From assembly GCF_000170755.1 (NCBI RefSeq), contig NZ_ABCK01000023.1, positions 1-64,000 on the forward strand: 64,000 bases of DNA, in the 5' to 3' direction. Source of the DNA: Lentisphaera araneosa HTCC2155 (GTDB lineage Bacteria > Verrucomicrobiota > Lentisphaeria > Lentisphaerales > Lentisphaeraceae). Of the stretch, positions 35,389 through 44,066 are shown piece after piece. The position numbers were made by a program, and so were the translations under genes. The stretch's first letter is position 1; each line of letters opens with the position of its first letter. The notes below the pieces were generated by a model, which saw only the letters and a list, made by a program, of their open reading frames with translations, was not told the DNA's origin and searched no databases.

Positions 35389-36482
35389 GTAAGCTCTTTA
35401 AAGTTTTTCTTGTGCTCCTGATTGCCTTGATAATGTATATAATTTATTGGTTTATTTCGAACACAGAAGAAGTGGAAAAGCGTGAATATGTAGGTTTTCA
35501 GGGGGATGCTAAAGCCAAGCCTTATTTAGCCTTGCAGAGATTGTCGGAGAGCTTGATGAATTCTACTAATGCGGAGGCCAACTTGACGAGCTGGGGCAAA
35601 TTTGCGAAAGATGAAGTTGTGTTTGTTCCATTAGAGTACATCCCTACGGATATTAGTTTGTTTGGTGACTTGGAAGACTGGTTAGAGAATGGGGGCGTTT
35701 TGATTAGTGGTAGTGCGAGGAGCCGTAATGATTTTGAGGTTGAGCTTTCTCCTATGCACCAGCGATTGTTTAGCATAAGTGAAGTCGATGGTGGCGATAA
35801 GAAAGTTTTGAATGGCAAAGTGGGGGAGTATGACTTACATATGCCCAATGCATTGAGCTTGGAATTGGATGCTTATACGGAAGAATATCGTACCGATAAA
35901 GGAGTTTTGCTTTACGGTGTTAAGAAGTTTGGTAAGGGCAAAATCTATCTCTTTAATTCACTGCGCGCTTTTGATAATAATAACTTGCGACAAAAAGATA
36001 ACGCTAAGCTTTTGTTTGATCTAATTGATCGCGATAAGGCGATGGTTTTAGCAACGCGCCCTGAGTACATGGGAGTGTGGTCTTGGATCAAGACGCGAGC
36101 ACGGATTACTTTGATTTTGTTGATTTCCTGTGTTGTGGTTTGGTTGCTAATGGTTTCAAAAAGGTTTGGTCCCTTAAATTTGGATAAAAGTGCGAATTCT
36201 CGTAAGATTATGGAGCATATTCAGGTTAGTGGTGAGTATCAATGGAGAGCCAAGCAAGGGCATTTATTAGTTGAAGAATTGCGCTTTAACATACAAGAGC
36301 AATTAAAGATGCGACATCCGCAAAGCAATAGACTTTCACCTACGGAACAAACACAGTATTTGGGAGATTTGAGTCAACTTCCGAGTAATGAAGTTTTTCT
36401 TTCAATGACGGAGACCTACAAGACTCCGGATCAGTTTTATAAAATAGTAATGATTCTTAAAAAAATAAAGGATTCTTTGTGA
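35385..36482 (+). CDS. DUF4350 domain membrane-anchored protein
   Basis: The 365-residue protein begins with a signal-anchor (LFKVFLVLLIALIMYIIYWF). It has a GATase1-like extracytoplasmic domain (FVPLEYIPTDISLFGDLEDW, ENGGVLISGSARS, YGVKKFGKGKIYLFNSLRAF) and a second helix (RITLILLISCVVVWLLMV, about 238-256) with a cytoplasmic tail. This is the DUF4350 arrangement found in MoxR operons. The ATG overlaps the DUF4129 stop by 4 bp and its own stop overlaps the MoxR start. Function unknown, probably an envelope component of the complex. Confidence 0.8.
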   Translation: MSKLFKVFLVLLIALIMYIIYWFISNTEEVEKREYVGFQGDAKAKPYLALQRLSESLMNSTNAEANLTSWGKFAKDEVVFVPLEYIPTDISLFGDLEDWLENGGVLISGSARSRNDFEVELSPMHQRLFSISEVDGGDKKVLNGKVGEYDLHMPNALSLELDAYTEEYRTDKGVLLYGVKKFGKGKIYLFNSLRAFDNNNLRQKDNAKLLFDLIDRDKAMVLATRPEYMGVWSWIKTRARITLILLISCVVVWLLMVSKRFGPLNLDKSANSRKIMEHIQVSGEYQWRAKQGHLLVEELRFNIQEQLKMRHPQSNRLSPTEQTQYLGDLSQLPSNEVFLSMTETYKTPDQFYKIVMILKKIKDSL

Positions 36483-37546
36483 TGGATGAAGATAAAGTAA
36501 ATGATGAACAAGTTCCGGTTAATCTTGAGGAAGTCGCTCAAGAAGTAGAAACGACTGAAGAGATTGAATCGAATATTGAAGTAGCCTCCTCTTTGAATAT
36601 GGAGATGAACCAAATTATGCGAATTCGCGATCAAATAAGAAAGGTGGTGATTGGTCAAGATAAAATTGTTGATCAAGTTTTGGCGGCATTTTTGGCGGCA
36701 GGTCACGTTTTGATTGAGGGTGTACCTGGACTCGGCAAAACTCTTTTGGTAAAAGCGATTGCTCAAACTTTTTCAGGTGACTTCGCAAGGGTGCAATTCA
36801 CGCCTGACTTAATGCCTGCCGACGTTATGGGCCACGCTATGTTTAATATGAAAAATCAAGAATTCGTGATTCGCAAAGGGCCCGTGTTTTGTAACTTGCT
36901 TTTAGCTGATGAAATCAACCGTGCGCCCGCAAAAACTCAATCAGCTTTGCTTGAGGTTATGCAGGAGAGTCAAGTAACGATTGAAGGCGAATCGCATGCA
37001 GTGAAGCCACCTTTCATGGTTTTGGCGACTCAAAATCCACTTGAACAGGAAGGGACATATCCTTTGCCTGAAGCTCAATTGGACCGCTTTATCATTAAGG
37101 TAAGCGTGGAGTATCCTGAAGAAAAGGATGAGTTTGATTTAGTTAAGTTAGTGACGAAAGGGCAAAGCCGAGAAAAGCTCGATGTGAGTTTAGTAGAAAA
37201 TGTCATTAGTAATGACGAGGCGGAAGCTTTGCGCAAAAAAACCGCTGAGGTCACAGTAGACGAACAAGTCGTTGAATATGCAGTTTCAATTGTACGTCAA
37301 ACTCGTAATTGGTCGGGCATCTCAGTTGGAGCTGGTACAAGGGGAGCTTTGGCCCTAATACGTATTGCTCGTGCGATGGCTCTCATTGCTGGAAGAGATT
37401 TTGTTGTGCCTGCCGATATTAAAGAAATGGCTTTGCCTGTTTTACGTCACCGTATTACTCTTTCGGCTGAAATGGAGATCGAAGGTTTTAGCCACGATCA
37501 GGTTTTAGAAGATATGCTTGACAAGGTAGAGGCGCCACGTTTGTGA
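36482..37546 (+). CDS. MoxR-family AAA+ ATPase
   Basis: The ATG at 36482 overlaps the DUF4350 stop (TGATG); a GTG one codon earlier is possible, with AAAGGA upstream of both. The 354-residue protein has an acidic N-terminal extension of ~35 residues, Walker A GVPGLGKT, Walker B LLADEINRAP, sensor 1 LATQNP, EGTYPLPEAQLDRF (arginine finger region) and the C-terminal lid (GAGTRGALALIRIARAMALI). MoxR ATPases act as chaperone-like remodelers with VWA-domain partners, here the DUF58 protein encoded next. Confidence 0.95.
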   Translation: MDEDKVNDEQVPVNLEEVAQEVETTEEIESNIEVASSLNMEMNQIMRIRDQIRKVVIGQDKIVDQVLAAFLAAGHVLIEGVPGLGKTLLVKAIAQTFSGDFARVQFTPDLMPADVMGHAMFNMKNQEFVIRKGPVFCNLLLADEINRAPAKTQSALLEVMQESQVTIEGESHAVKPPFMVLATQNPLEQEGTYPLPEAQLDRFIIKVSVEYPEEKDEFDLVKLVTKGQSREKLDVSLVENVISNDEAEALRKKTAEVTVDEQVVEYAVSIVRQTRNWSGISVGAGTRGALALIRIARAMALIAGRDFVVPADIKEMALPVLRHRITLSAEMEIEGFSHDQVLEDMLDKVEAPRL

Positions 37547-38868
37547 AATTAAAAAGCTTCAGACCGGCATATAGATTACTCTTTGTCCTATCTGTCGCTT
37601 GTGCCTTTAGTGTGGGGCAGTTGTTTTATCCAGATTTGAAATGGTTAATGCTGAGTACTTGTGTGATCTTAGTATGTATATTTCTTTTCGACTTACTGAG
37701 CTTATGGAAGCAACCGATTATTGAATTTGAGCGAATTGTCTCGCATACGATGCCTTTAGGTGTGGCAAGTAAAGTTAAGTTAGCTTTGAGGAATCGTTCA
37801 AATCAACGTTTTGATTTTGAGCTCGTGGATCACTACCCAACGGAGCACGAGGTTAAAGACTTCCCTTTTAAAGTGAGCTTGGATCCAGGTCAGCGAATTG
37901 AGTTGGATTATGCGATTACACCACAGCAGCGTGGAGATTTTGAGTTTAAGCAATGTGAGCTTCGCTTCAATTCACTTTTGGGTTTTTGGAATCGTTACTT
38001 TAAGCTTGGTGAAGAAAGTTCGGTGCGAATTTATCCCAATTATGCAGAGGTTATTCGTTATGGTGTTTTAGCTGCAGAGCAGCGTTTGGCTCAGCTAGGG
38101 ATTATGAAAAAGCGTCAGAGAGGTTCAGGAACAGACTTTTTGCAACTTCGTGAATTCCGCAAGGGTGATCGAATGGGAAGTATTGACTGGAAAGCAAGCG
38201 CTCGTATGCAGAAGGTAATATCGCGCGAATACCAAGCAGAGCGAGATCAGCAAATCTTCTTTATGTTAGATTGTGGGCGTCGTATGCGATCAATGGACGG
38301 TCAGCTCTCTCACTTTGATCACACTATGAATGCGATGCTGTTGTTGACTTATGTAGCTTCGAGGCAAGGTGATGCGGTTGGTATGATGACTTATGGGACT
38401 CAAGAGCAGCGTCGTTTTTTACCAGTAAAAAAGTCCGTCAATAATGTTAACCGCTTCTTAACTGGTCTGTATGACTTACACCCAAGTACAATGGAAGGAG
38501 ATTCTGCTGCAGCGGTTCAAGAGCTTAAGAAGGTGTTAAAAAAGCGTGCACTTATTATCGTTTTAACTAATATGAGAGATCAGCAAGATCCAGAAATGCT
38601 CGAATCCTTAAAAGCTTTGCGTAAATCGCATTTGGTGGTTTTTGTAGCTTTGAGAGAAGAGGTTTTTGCTGAGCAAGAGCAGGCTGAAGTTACTGACTTC
38701 AAAGGTGCGTTGACGTATAGTGCTTTGAGTCAGTTTCTGCGCGCTCGGAAAAAAGCTCTTGAGTCAATGCAAGGTAATCAAATTATTACTCTTGACGTCG
38801 CTCCAAGCCAGTTGCACACAAAGCTAGTGAACTGTTATTTAGAAATTAAAAATTCAGCTGCTTTATAA
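37543..38868 (+). CDS. DUF58 domain protein (VWA-like, MoxR partner)
   Basis: A GTG start overlaps the moxR stop by 4 bp. The 441-residue protein has two N-terminal membrane helices (about 10-55), a beta-sandwich region, and the DUF58 signature GTDFLQLREFRKGDRMGSID followed by WKASARMQ. The VWA-like domain has FFMLDCGRRMRSMDG, where the classic MIDAS DxSxS is replaced, as in many DUF58 proteins. It closes the operon; its stop overlaps the converging 900-residue gene by 6 bp. Confidence 0.92.
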   Translation: MKLKSFRPAYRLLFVLSVACAFSVGQLFYPDLKWLMLSTCVILVCIFLFDLLSLWKQPIIEFERIVSHTMPLGVASKVKLALRNRSNQRFDFELVDHYPTEHEVKDFPFKVSLDPGQRIELDYAITPQQRGDFEFKQCELRFNSLLGFWNRYFKLGEESSVRIYPNYAEVIRYGVLAAEQRLAQLGIMKKRQRGSGTDFLQLREFRKGDRMGSIDWKASARMQKVISREYQAERDQQIFFMLDCGRRMRSMDGQLSHFDHTMNAMLLLTYVASRQGDAVGMMTYGTQEQRRFLPVKKSVNNVNRFLTGLYDLHPSTMEGDSAAAVQELKKVLKKRALIIVLTNMRDQQDPEMLESLKALRKSHLVVFVALREEVFAEQEQAEVTDFKGALTYSALSQFLRARKKALESMQGNQIITLDVAPSQLHTKLVNCYLEIKNSAAL

Positions 38869-41565
38869 GATTAAACGATGAGAGAAGTACCAAGCAACTA
38901 AGTCACGTAAACTGTGGAGGAACTTTAGTTGATTTGTATTTGGCCATGGTGAGCTGTGAATGCAAGTGAAGTAAACATTGCCCGCAATGCTGACGGAGAG
39001 GCAGTTGTCCCCTAGATAAAATGAGAAATCTTGTGCTTGTGGAATATTGGTGTTTTCTAAGAAGTCTTTTTTCGTTGAAATAAGTTTCGGGATGTAAGCA
39101 GCGAGTTCTTCTTTGTCAATACTGTTAGTTGTTCCACAATCAGTGATATTTAAACCATCTAAAGTTGAGAGCATCACAAAATCAAATTCACATTTATCTT
39201 TGAGTTGCTTTATGAAAGTATTGACTGAGGAATCGTTAGTTTCTCCGGCAATAGAGAATAGATAAGTCTCTTTTTGGATGTGGTATTCCTTAGCACTAAG
39301 TCCAGTTAGGCTGTGGTACTCATCATTACTGAGCTGAGCTTGGTGTTTTAGACTCTCAAGGCTGGGGTAGGGCTCAGTGCGTGCATCGAGTACTTTTTGT
39401 GCAAGTTCTTTGTTACAGATGAGTAGCAAGTCGTCAAGCGTACATTGATTAATATGGATACCGTTAGGTGCAACAGAGGCACATTCTTGAGTGTGGGGGT
39501 GATCAGATTTTTTGGTGGCTTTGCGTTCAGGTGGGGTAGGGTGCGGGATTGAATGGGGGTTGAGTTCTTGCTCACGATTTTCAATGAGGCTATGCAGCTC
39601 CATATCGTATTCATTTGAAACCACAGTCTTCGTTTTAGGTGGTTTGCGGAAATGAGAATTAGTTATTCCTTTTTCAGCTTTTTTACCGACTTCTTCGTCT
39701 TCTACATCGAGATCGACAAAATCAACCGAGGTGTTTTCTTCAGTTAAAGCATCTTTGATGGGAGTCGCTTCTTTGATTGCATCGTCTTTGCTTAAGCCAA
39801 TATGAATTGTCTTATGTGTTTTGATGTCGTTCTCCAAACCACTTTTGTCTGCATCGAGCACGGATGTGTCCATTGGAGAGACTTCTCCGGTAGCTTCATC
39901 ATCACTTTCTTGTAAAAAGCCCATAATTGAAGAGTTAGCTCCTATAAGGTTATCCAATAAGCTCCCCCCTCCTCCAGGATAGACTTGCGTTTCTTCATCA
40001 TGCATAGGTTCAGTAGCTGTCTCTAGAGCAGTAGATGCGCGTGTAGTCGATTCTTCGGTTTGATCATCGATATTTTCTAGCTGAGCTTCCATGTATTTGG
40101 AGTCGGCGAGTTGTTCGAGTTGTTTCTCAGTAAAAACATCACCCATATTTTTCAGAACATTTTCTAACTCTTGTGATTGGTCAGATAGATACCAATCATT
40201 TGGTATGAGCTCGAGGATATCTGTAAGCGGGAGATCTAAATCGCCAGTTTTTGGGCTGCCATTAGGGAGTTTAAGGAATTGGTGGATAGTTTCTTGAGAG
40301 ATCGAACAAGTTCCCTTTTTTATAATATTTAAAATATCTTGTTGAGGGATTTCTAGGAATTCTTCGGGGTTTAAAGATGAGGACTCAAAAGTGAGCTTAG
40401 CTAAGATATATGAAGTGGAAAAAGAAATACATTCTGCATAGACGACGATGTCGCCGGTAGGACGATTGTACATGCAGACAGTTTGTTTTGGATCTTCAAG
40501 AATGACTGCGTTTTGAACAGGAGTAAGAGTTGAAAGGTCGAAATCAGTTTTTTTCTTTTCAAAAAACTTTTCCTCGCTATGAGGAGAAATTTCGAGGGCC
40601 TCAGAGCTTACAGTTTCGTCAACTTCAAGGACGACACTTTCTTCTTTAGGTTCTTGTAAGTCAAAGACCGAGCTTTGGCGTCTACGCTGAGCGCTATTAT
40701 TTATTTTGGTAACTCGTGGATTTAAAGGTTCTGAAATTGGCGAAGCAGCGGTGATAGATTTGGGTCTTGAACTCGGTGCTTGATTGTTTTCCTTGTCCCA
40801 AAAATCACTGACGGAAAATTGCGCTGTTTCAGGGTACTGAGGTTGAGATGAGCTAATGAAATCAGGGGGAGCTTGGAGTTCCATTTCTTGCGTGATCGCC
40901 ATGTCTGGATGATTGTTTTTAGGGGACTGGGGAAGTACGGTTGGTTTAGGTAGTCGATTATTAGGTTCTGTAGCAGGTGTATGGACTGGAATTGAAGTGG
41001 TTTCATCAGCGCTTTCACTATATTCATGTGTCGCAGAATTAACCGTGTCTTCAAGTTCAAAAGGGTTGTCCATGGCGGCAATCGTCTCGTCGAGTGCGCA
41101 GGATTGATAAGGGTTCTTAAACCAATCTTTTGGGATAACTTCTAGAAGTTCATCTAAGGGGAGTTCAGTGACGGCGGTAGAATGGTAGCCTTCTGCAGTT
41201 ACCAGTGTGTTGGGTAGGAGGCAGGCTAATGGGCCAACCGTAATACGAAAGGTACCCTGTTGTAATACGTTGAGGATATCTTCTTTATTGAAGGTGATTA
41301 AAGGTTCAGAAGTGTCCAGTTGACTGTGCCAATTTTGATGTAGACAGTCTTTTGGGAGAGAGTCAAGTATAGTCAAGGTAGGGATAGATAAAGTATCGTC
41401 AAGTATAGACATGACGACTTCATGATGATGAGGCAGGCCTGAAGGAGTTTCAGTCTTATCGGTGGATTGACCAAAGCTTATCGATGGTGGTGCATCTGGA
41501 GTCTTAGTTGTTGATCCTCTGCGAAGTACTGGCTCATTAGTATTATGATTATTCTTAAAACCCAT
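38863..41565 (-). CDS. 900-residue multidomain protein with duplicated unit, HhH-like and roadblock-like C-terminal regions
   Basis: Not a family I can name. Two copies of a ~95-residue unit occur at about 52-150 and 365-458. Each has 'DIL(N)(V/I)(L/I)(Q/K)(Q/K)GT..I' and ends in 'LPL(D/T)(E/D)(L/I)LE(V/L)IP(K/N)DW(F/Y)'. Between and after them lie long acidic, Ser/Thr/Pro-rich linkers (150-340, 460-690). Residues about 701-760 (INQCTLDDLLLICNKELAQK, PYPSLESLKHQ) resemble a ComEA-type helix-hairpin-helix. Residues about 766-900 (VNTFIKQLKDKCEFDFVMLS, TLDGLNITDCG, LSVSIAGNVYFTCI) fit a roadblock/LC7 pattern, usually a small-GTPase regulator fold. There is no signal peptide or membrane helix, so it is cytoplasmic. 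It may be a signalling scaffold (inference). It lies 117 bp downstream of holA. Confidence 0.6.
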   Translation of the reverse strand: MGFKNNHNTNEPVLRRGSTTKTPDAPPSISFGQSTDKTETPSGLPHHHEVVMSILDDTLSIPTLTILDSLPKDCLHQNWHSQLDTSEPLITFNKEDILNVLQQGTFRITVGPLACLLPNTLVTAEGYHSTAVTELPLDELLEVIPKDWFKNPYQSCALDETIAAMDNPFELEDTVNSATHEYSESADETTSIPVHTPATEPNNRLPKPTVLPQSPKNNHPDMAITQEMELQAPPDFISSSQPQYPETAQFSVSDFWDKENNQAPSSRPKSITAASPISEPLNPRVTKINNSAQRRRQSSVFDLQEPKEESVVLEVDETVSSEALEISPHSEEKFFEKKKTDFDLSTLTPVQNAVILEDPKQTVCMYNRPTGDIVVYAECISFSTSYILAKLTFESSSLNPEEFLEIPQQDILNIIKKGTCSISQETIHQFLKLPNGSPKTGDLDLPLTDILELIPNDWYLSDQSQELENVLKNMGDVFTEKQLEQLADSKYMEAQLENIDDQTEESTTRASTALETATEPMHDEETQVYPGGGGSLLDNLIGANSSIMGFLQESDDEATGEVSPMDTSVLDADKSGLENDIKTHKTIHIGLSKDDAIKEATPIKDALTEENTSVDFVDLDVEDEEVGKKAEKGITNSHFRKPPKTKTVVSNEYDMELHSLIENREQELNPHSIPHPTPPERKATKKSDHPHTQECASVAPNGIHINQCTLDDLLLICNKELAQKVLDARTEPYPSLESLKHQAQLSNDEYHSLTGLSAKEYHIQKETYLFSIAGETNDSSVNTFIKQLKDKCEFDFVMLSTLDGLNITDCGTTNSIDKEELAAYIPKLISTKKDFLENTNIPQAQDFSFYLGDNCLSVSIAGNVYFTCIHSSPWPNTNQLKFLHSLRDLVAWYFSHRLIL

Positions 41566-41682
41566 TTTTTCATTCCCAAATTGACATATATTATTTGTAG
41601 TTTACAGGAACTGGCGAGCAAAATCAAGAATGGATCATAGGACTGAGAAAGTTTTCGAGATAAAAGCAGATTTATTTAACTT

Positions 41683-42780
41683 TTAGGCACTTGTTTTCGA
41701 GATTATGCGATGAGTTAAACTTTCTAAGATAAGTCTTTTTGAACTGCCACTTTTAAAGAGTTTTTGCATGGAAGTATTTATGAGGTCCATAGCTCCTAGT
41801 GTTTCTTTGTTCGAGTAACGACGAGAATCTTCCACAATTAGTTTAAGTCTGTAAGGGTGAAAGCTCACAATCGGATATTTACTTTTATAATATTTGAAAG
41901 TATCGGGATCTACAGATTTTAGGGTGGCTTCAAGTTCGCTACTGTTCTTTAATTTCAATGCTTGCATTACGAGTTTGGCTTGGACAAAGTTGTGGAAGAG
42001 GGATGAAGCCTGCATGAGTAAGCGCGAGACTAAAGACTCGGGGTCTTTTTCGCGACTCATGAGTATGTTAAGTGAATTGAGAGCTATCTCTAGACTACGC
42101 TTTGATAGTGCATTGGAATAGATCCAAGCATCAGCGGCTTCGTTGCCACTAATAACATTTTGTACTTGATTAAGGTTGATTGGGTTTTGGCCGTTAGCAT
42201 AGCACCACAGCGTTTCGAGAGTGGGCTGGACTCGTTGGGTGTCATTTCCTAAGCAGGTGACTAAATAATCGAGGGCTTGAGGCTGAATGGATAAATGCAT
42301 TTCATTGGCCTGTTCGCGAACAATTTGAGTCATTTCTACTTGCCAATTACGATTTTTTTTCTCAGGTTTATTAAAGAGGTGAACTTCACCATTTTTTGAG
42401 CAGGCTTTGTAGAGGGCTTTGCGCTTGTCGCAATCATTACCACTGATAACGAAGTTGATATTATCAGCGGGGAATTGGCTGATTTGCTCTACAAGATTAC
42501 GGATTTCTAGAGCAGTCGCCGATTTTGAGGTCCCATTTTCTTGTTTGAAAGCGGGAAAATCATCTAACCAAATCGTTTTTTTGCCAAAGAAGGGTGGAGA
42601 CATGTAAGAGAGTATGGTTCGTTTAAGCATCTCATCGGGGCTTTCACTCTCTTGGCGACTAATGACCTCCAATGCAAAAGGGTCAGTGGAGCCTTCGCTG
42701 AGTATTTCAACGAGCTCTTTCGCTTTGAGCTTGATGCGAGCTTCATCGTTTCCGCTGATAAGGTGGAGTGCTGAGGTCAT
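41683..42780 (-). CDS. holA: DNA polymerase III subunit delta
   Basis: The 365-residue protein has the HolA layout: an N-terminal AAA-like module beginning ALHLISGNDEARIKLKAKEL, the PFALEVIS and PPFFGKKTIWLDDF strands, NINFVISG, then the helical middle (LDYLVTCLGNDTQRVQPTLETL) and the C-terminal collar helices (LIVEDSRRYSNKETLGAMDL). Delta opens the beta clamp during loading. It is transcribed away from pheA. Sequence conservation of holA is low, but length and order fit well. Confidence 0.85.
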   Translation of the reverse strand: MTSALHLISGNDEARIKLKAKELVEILSEGSTDPFALEVISRQESESPDEMLKRTILSYMSPPFFGKKTIWLDDFPAFKQENGTSKSATALEIRNLVEQISQFPADNINFVISGNDCDKRKALYKACSKNGEVHLFNKPEKKNRNWQVEMTQIVREQANEMHLSIQPQALDYLVTCLGNDTQRVQPTLETLWCYANGQNPINLNQVQNVISGNEAADAWIYSNALSKRSLEIALNSLNILMSREKDPESLVSRLLMQASSLFHNFVQAKLVMQALKLKNSSELEATLKSVDPDTFKYYKSKYPIVSFHPYRLKLIVEDSRRYSNKETLGAMDLINTSMQKLFKSGSSKRLILESLTHRIISKTSA

Positions 42781-42965
42781 TAGCGATCCTTAAGTTTTCT
42801 ATAATTTAGGGTCAATATATCTACGATTGAAGCAAAGTTCATCTAGGTGAGCTTAAAAACTCCCAAGTTTTAGTCGTGGGAAGGTAAAATTAAACTTTTA
42901 GGTTTGAAGGCTCAAGTTTCTGAACTTTATTAGCATAATTATAATGTGTATTTAAAAAAGTGTTT

Positions 42966-44048
42966 ATGAAGAAAAATTTGAGTGAGTTGCGATCTGAAAT
43001 AGATCGTTTAGACCGTAGCATAGTAGCGATGATTAATGAACGTTACACATACGTACGCCAAGTAGGGGATTGGAAACATGCGAATTCTAGCGAAATTTAT
43101 GTTCCAGAAAGAGAGAAAGCACTCCTCGAAAAATTAGAAACAATCAACGAGGGACCTCTAAAGAATGAGACGCTACATGCCATATATCGCGAAATTATGT
43201 CTGGAGCAATTGCCTTAGAATCACCGGTGAAAATTGCATTTCTTGGGCCTGAAAATACATTTTCTCATCAAGCAGCCTTATCAAAATTTGGTCGTAGTGT
43301 TTCCTATATGGCTAAAAATAGTATTGCCGATGTCTTCGAGGCAGTGGATAGAGCTAAAGTTGATTATGGAGTTGTTCCAATAGAAAATTCAACAGAAGGT
43401 GCAGTTACTTACACTTTGGATATGTTTAATCAGGCTGAGGTAAGTATTTGTGCAGAGATTAATTTGGCGGCTCATCAGAACCTCATGGCTCGCTGTGCTA
43501 AAGAGCAAGTGAGAGTGATTTATTCTCATCCTCAAGCTTTAGCTCAGTGTCGTATTTATCTACACAATAATTTCCCTTTAGTGCCACAAGTTGAAGTTCG
43601 TTCTACTGCTGAAGCAGCGAAACGAGCTGCACTGGACGATCATGCTGCTGCGGTAGCAAGTGGTCTAGCCGCAGATGCCAATGGACTCAATATACTTGAT
43701 GGGTCAATTGAAGATAATTCTCGAAACGTAACGCGTTTCCTAGTTATTGCTCGTCAAAATCCTAAGCCAACTGGAGATGATAAGACTTCAATCGTTTTTG
43801 CTTTAAAAGATAAAGTTGGTGCCTTAATGGAGTGTTTAGCTGCCTTCGGTACACAGGGTGTGAACATGAGCATGATTGAGTCAAGACCAGCAAAAACTCA
43901 CCAAGGCGAGTATTTATTTTTTGTGGACTTTAATGGTCATCGCACAGATGAAAATGTCTTAAACCTTATCGAAGAGCTTAAAAAACATTGCCTCTACGTA
44001 AAAGTGCTTGGATCGTTTCCTTGTGGCTTGAGCATAGCGGCGGATTAA
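42966..44048 (+). CDS. pheA: Bifunctional chorismate mutase/prephenate dehydratase
   Basis: The ATG at 42966 is preferred to the GTG at 42960. The 360-residue protein has an AroQ chorismate mutase domain (LSELRSEIDRLDRSIVAMIN, VPEREKALLEKL), a prephenate dehydratase domain (AFLGPENTFSHQAALSKFG, VPIENSTEGAVTYTLDMF, NVTRFLVIARQ) and an ACT domain (DKVGALMECLAAFGTQGVNM, with ESRPAKTHQGEYLFFVDF, the phenylalanine-binding ESRP). It makes phenylpyruvate from chorismate and is probably feedback inhibited by phenylalanine. Confidence 0.96.
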   Translation: MKKNLSELRSEIDRLDRSIVAMINERYTYVRQVGDWKHANSSEIYVPEREKALLEKLETINEGPLKNETLHAIYREIMSGAIALESPVKIAFLGPENTFSHQAALSKFGRSVSYMAKNSIADVFEAVDRAKVDYGVVPIENSTEGAVTYTLDMFNQAEVSICAEINLAAHQNLMARCAKEQVRVIYSHPQALAQCRIYLHNNFPLVPQVEVRSTAEAAKRAALDDHAAAVASGLAADANGLNILDGSIEDNSRNVTRFLVIARQNPKPTGDDKTSIVFALKDKVGALMECLAAFGTQGVNMSMIESRPAKTHQGEYLFFVDFNGHRTDENVLNLIEELKKHCLYVKVLGSFPCGLSIAAD

Positions 44049-44066
44049 CTAGGTATATTATAACAA

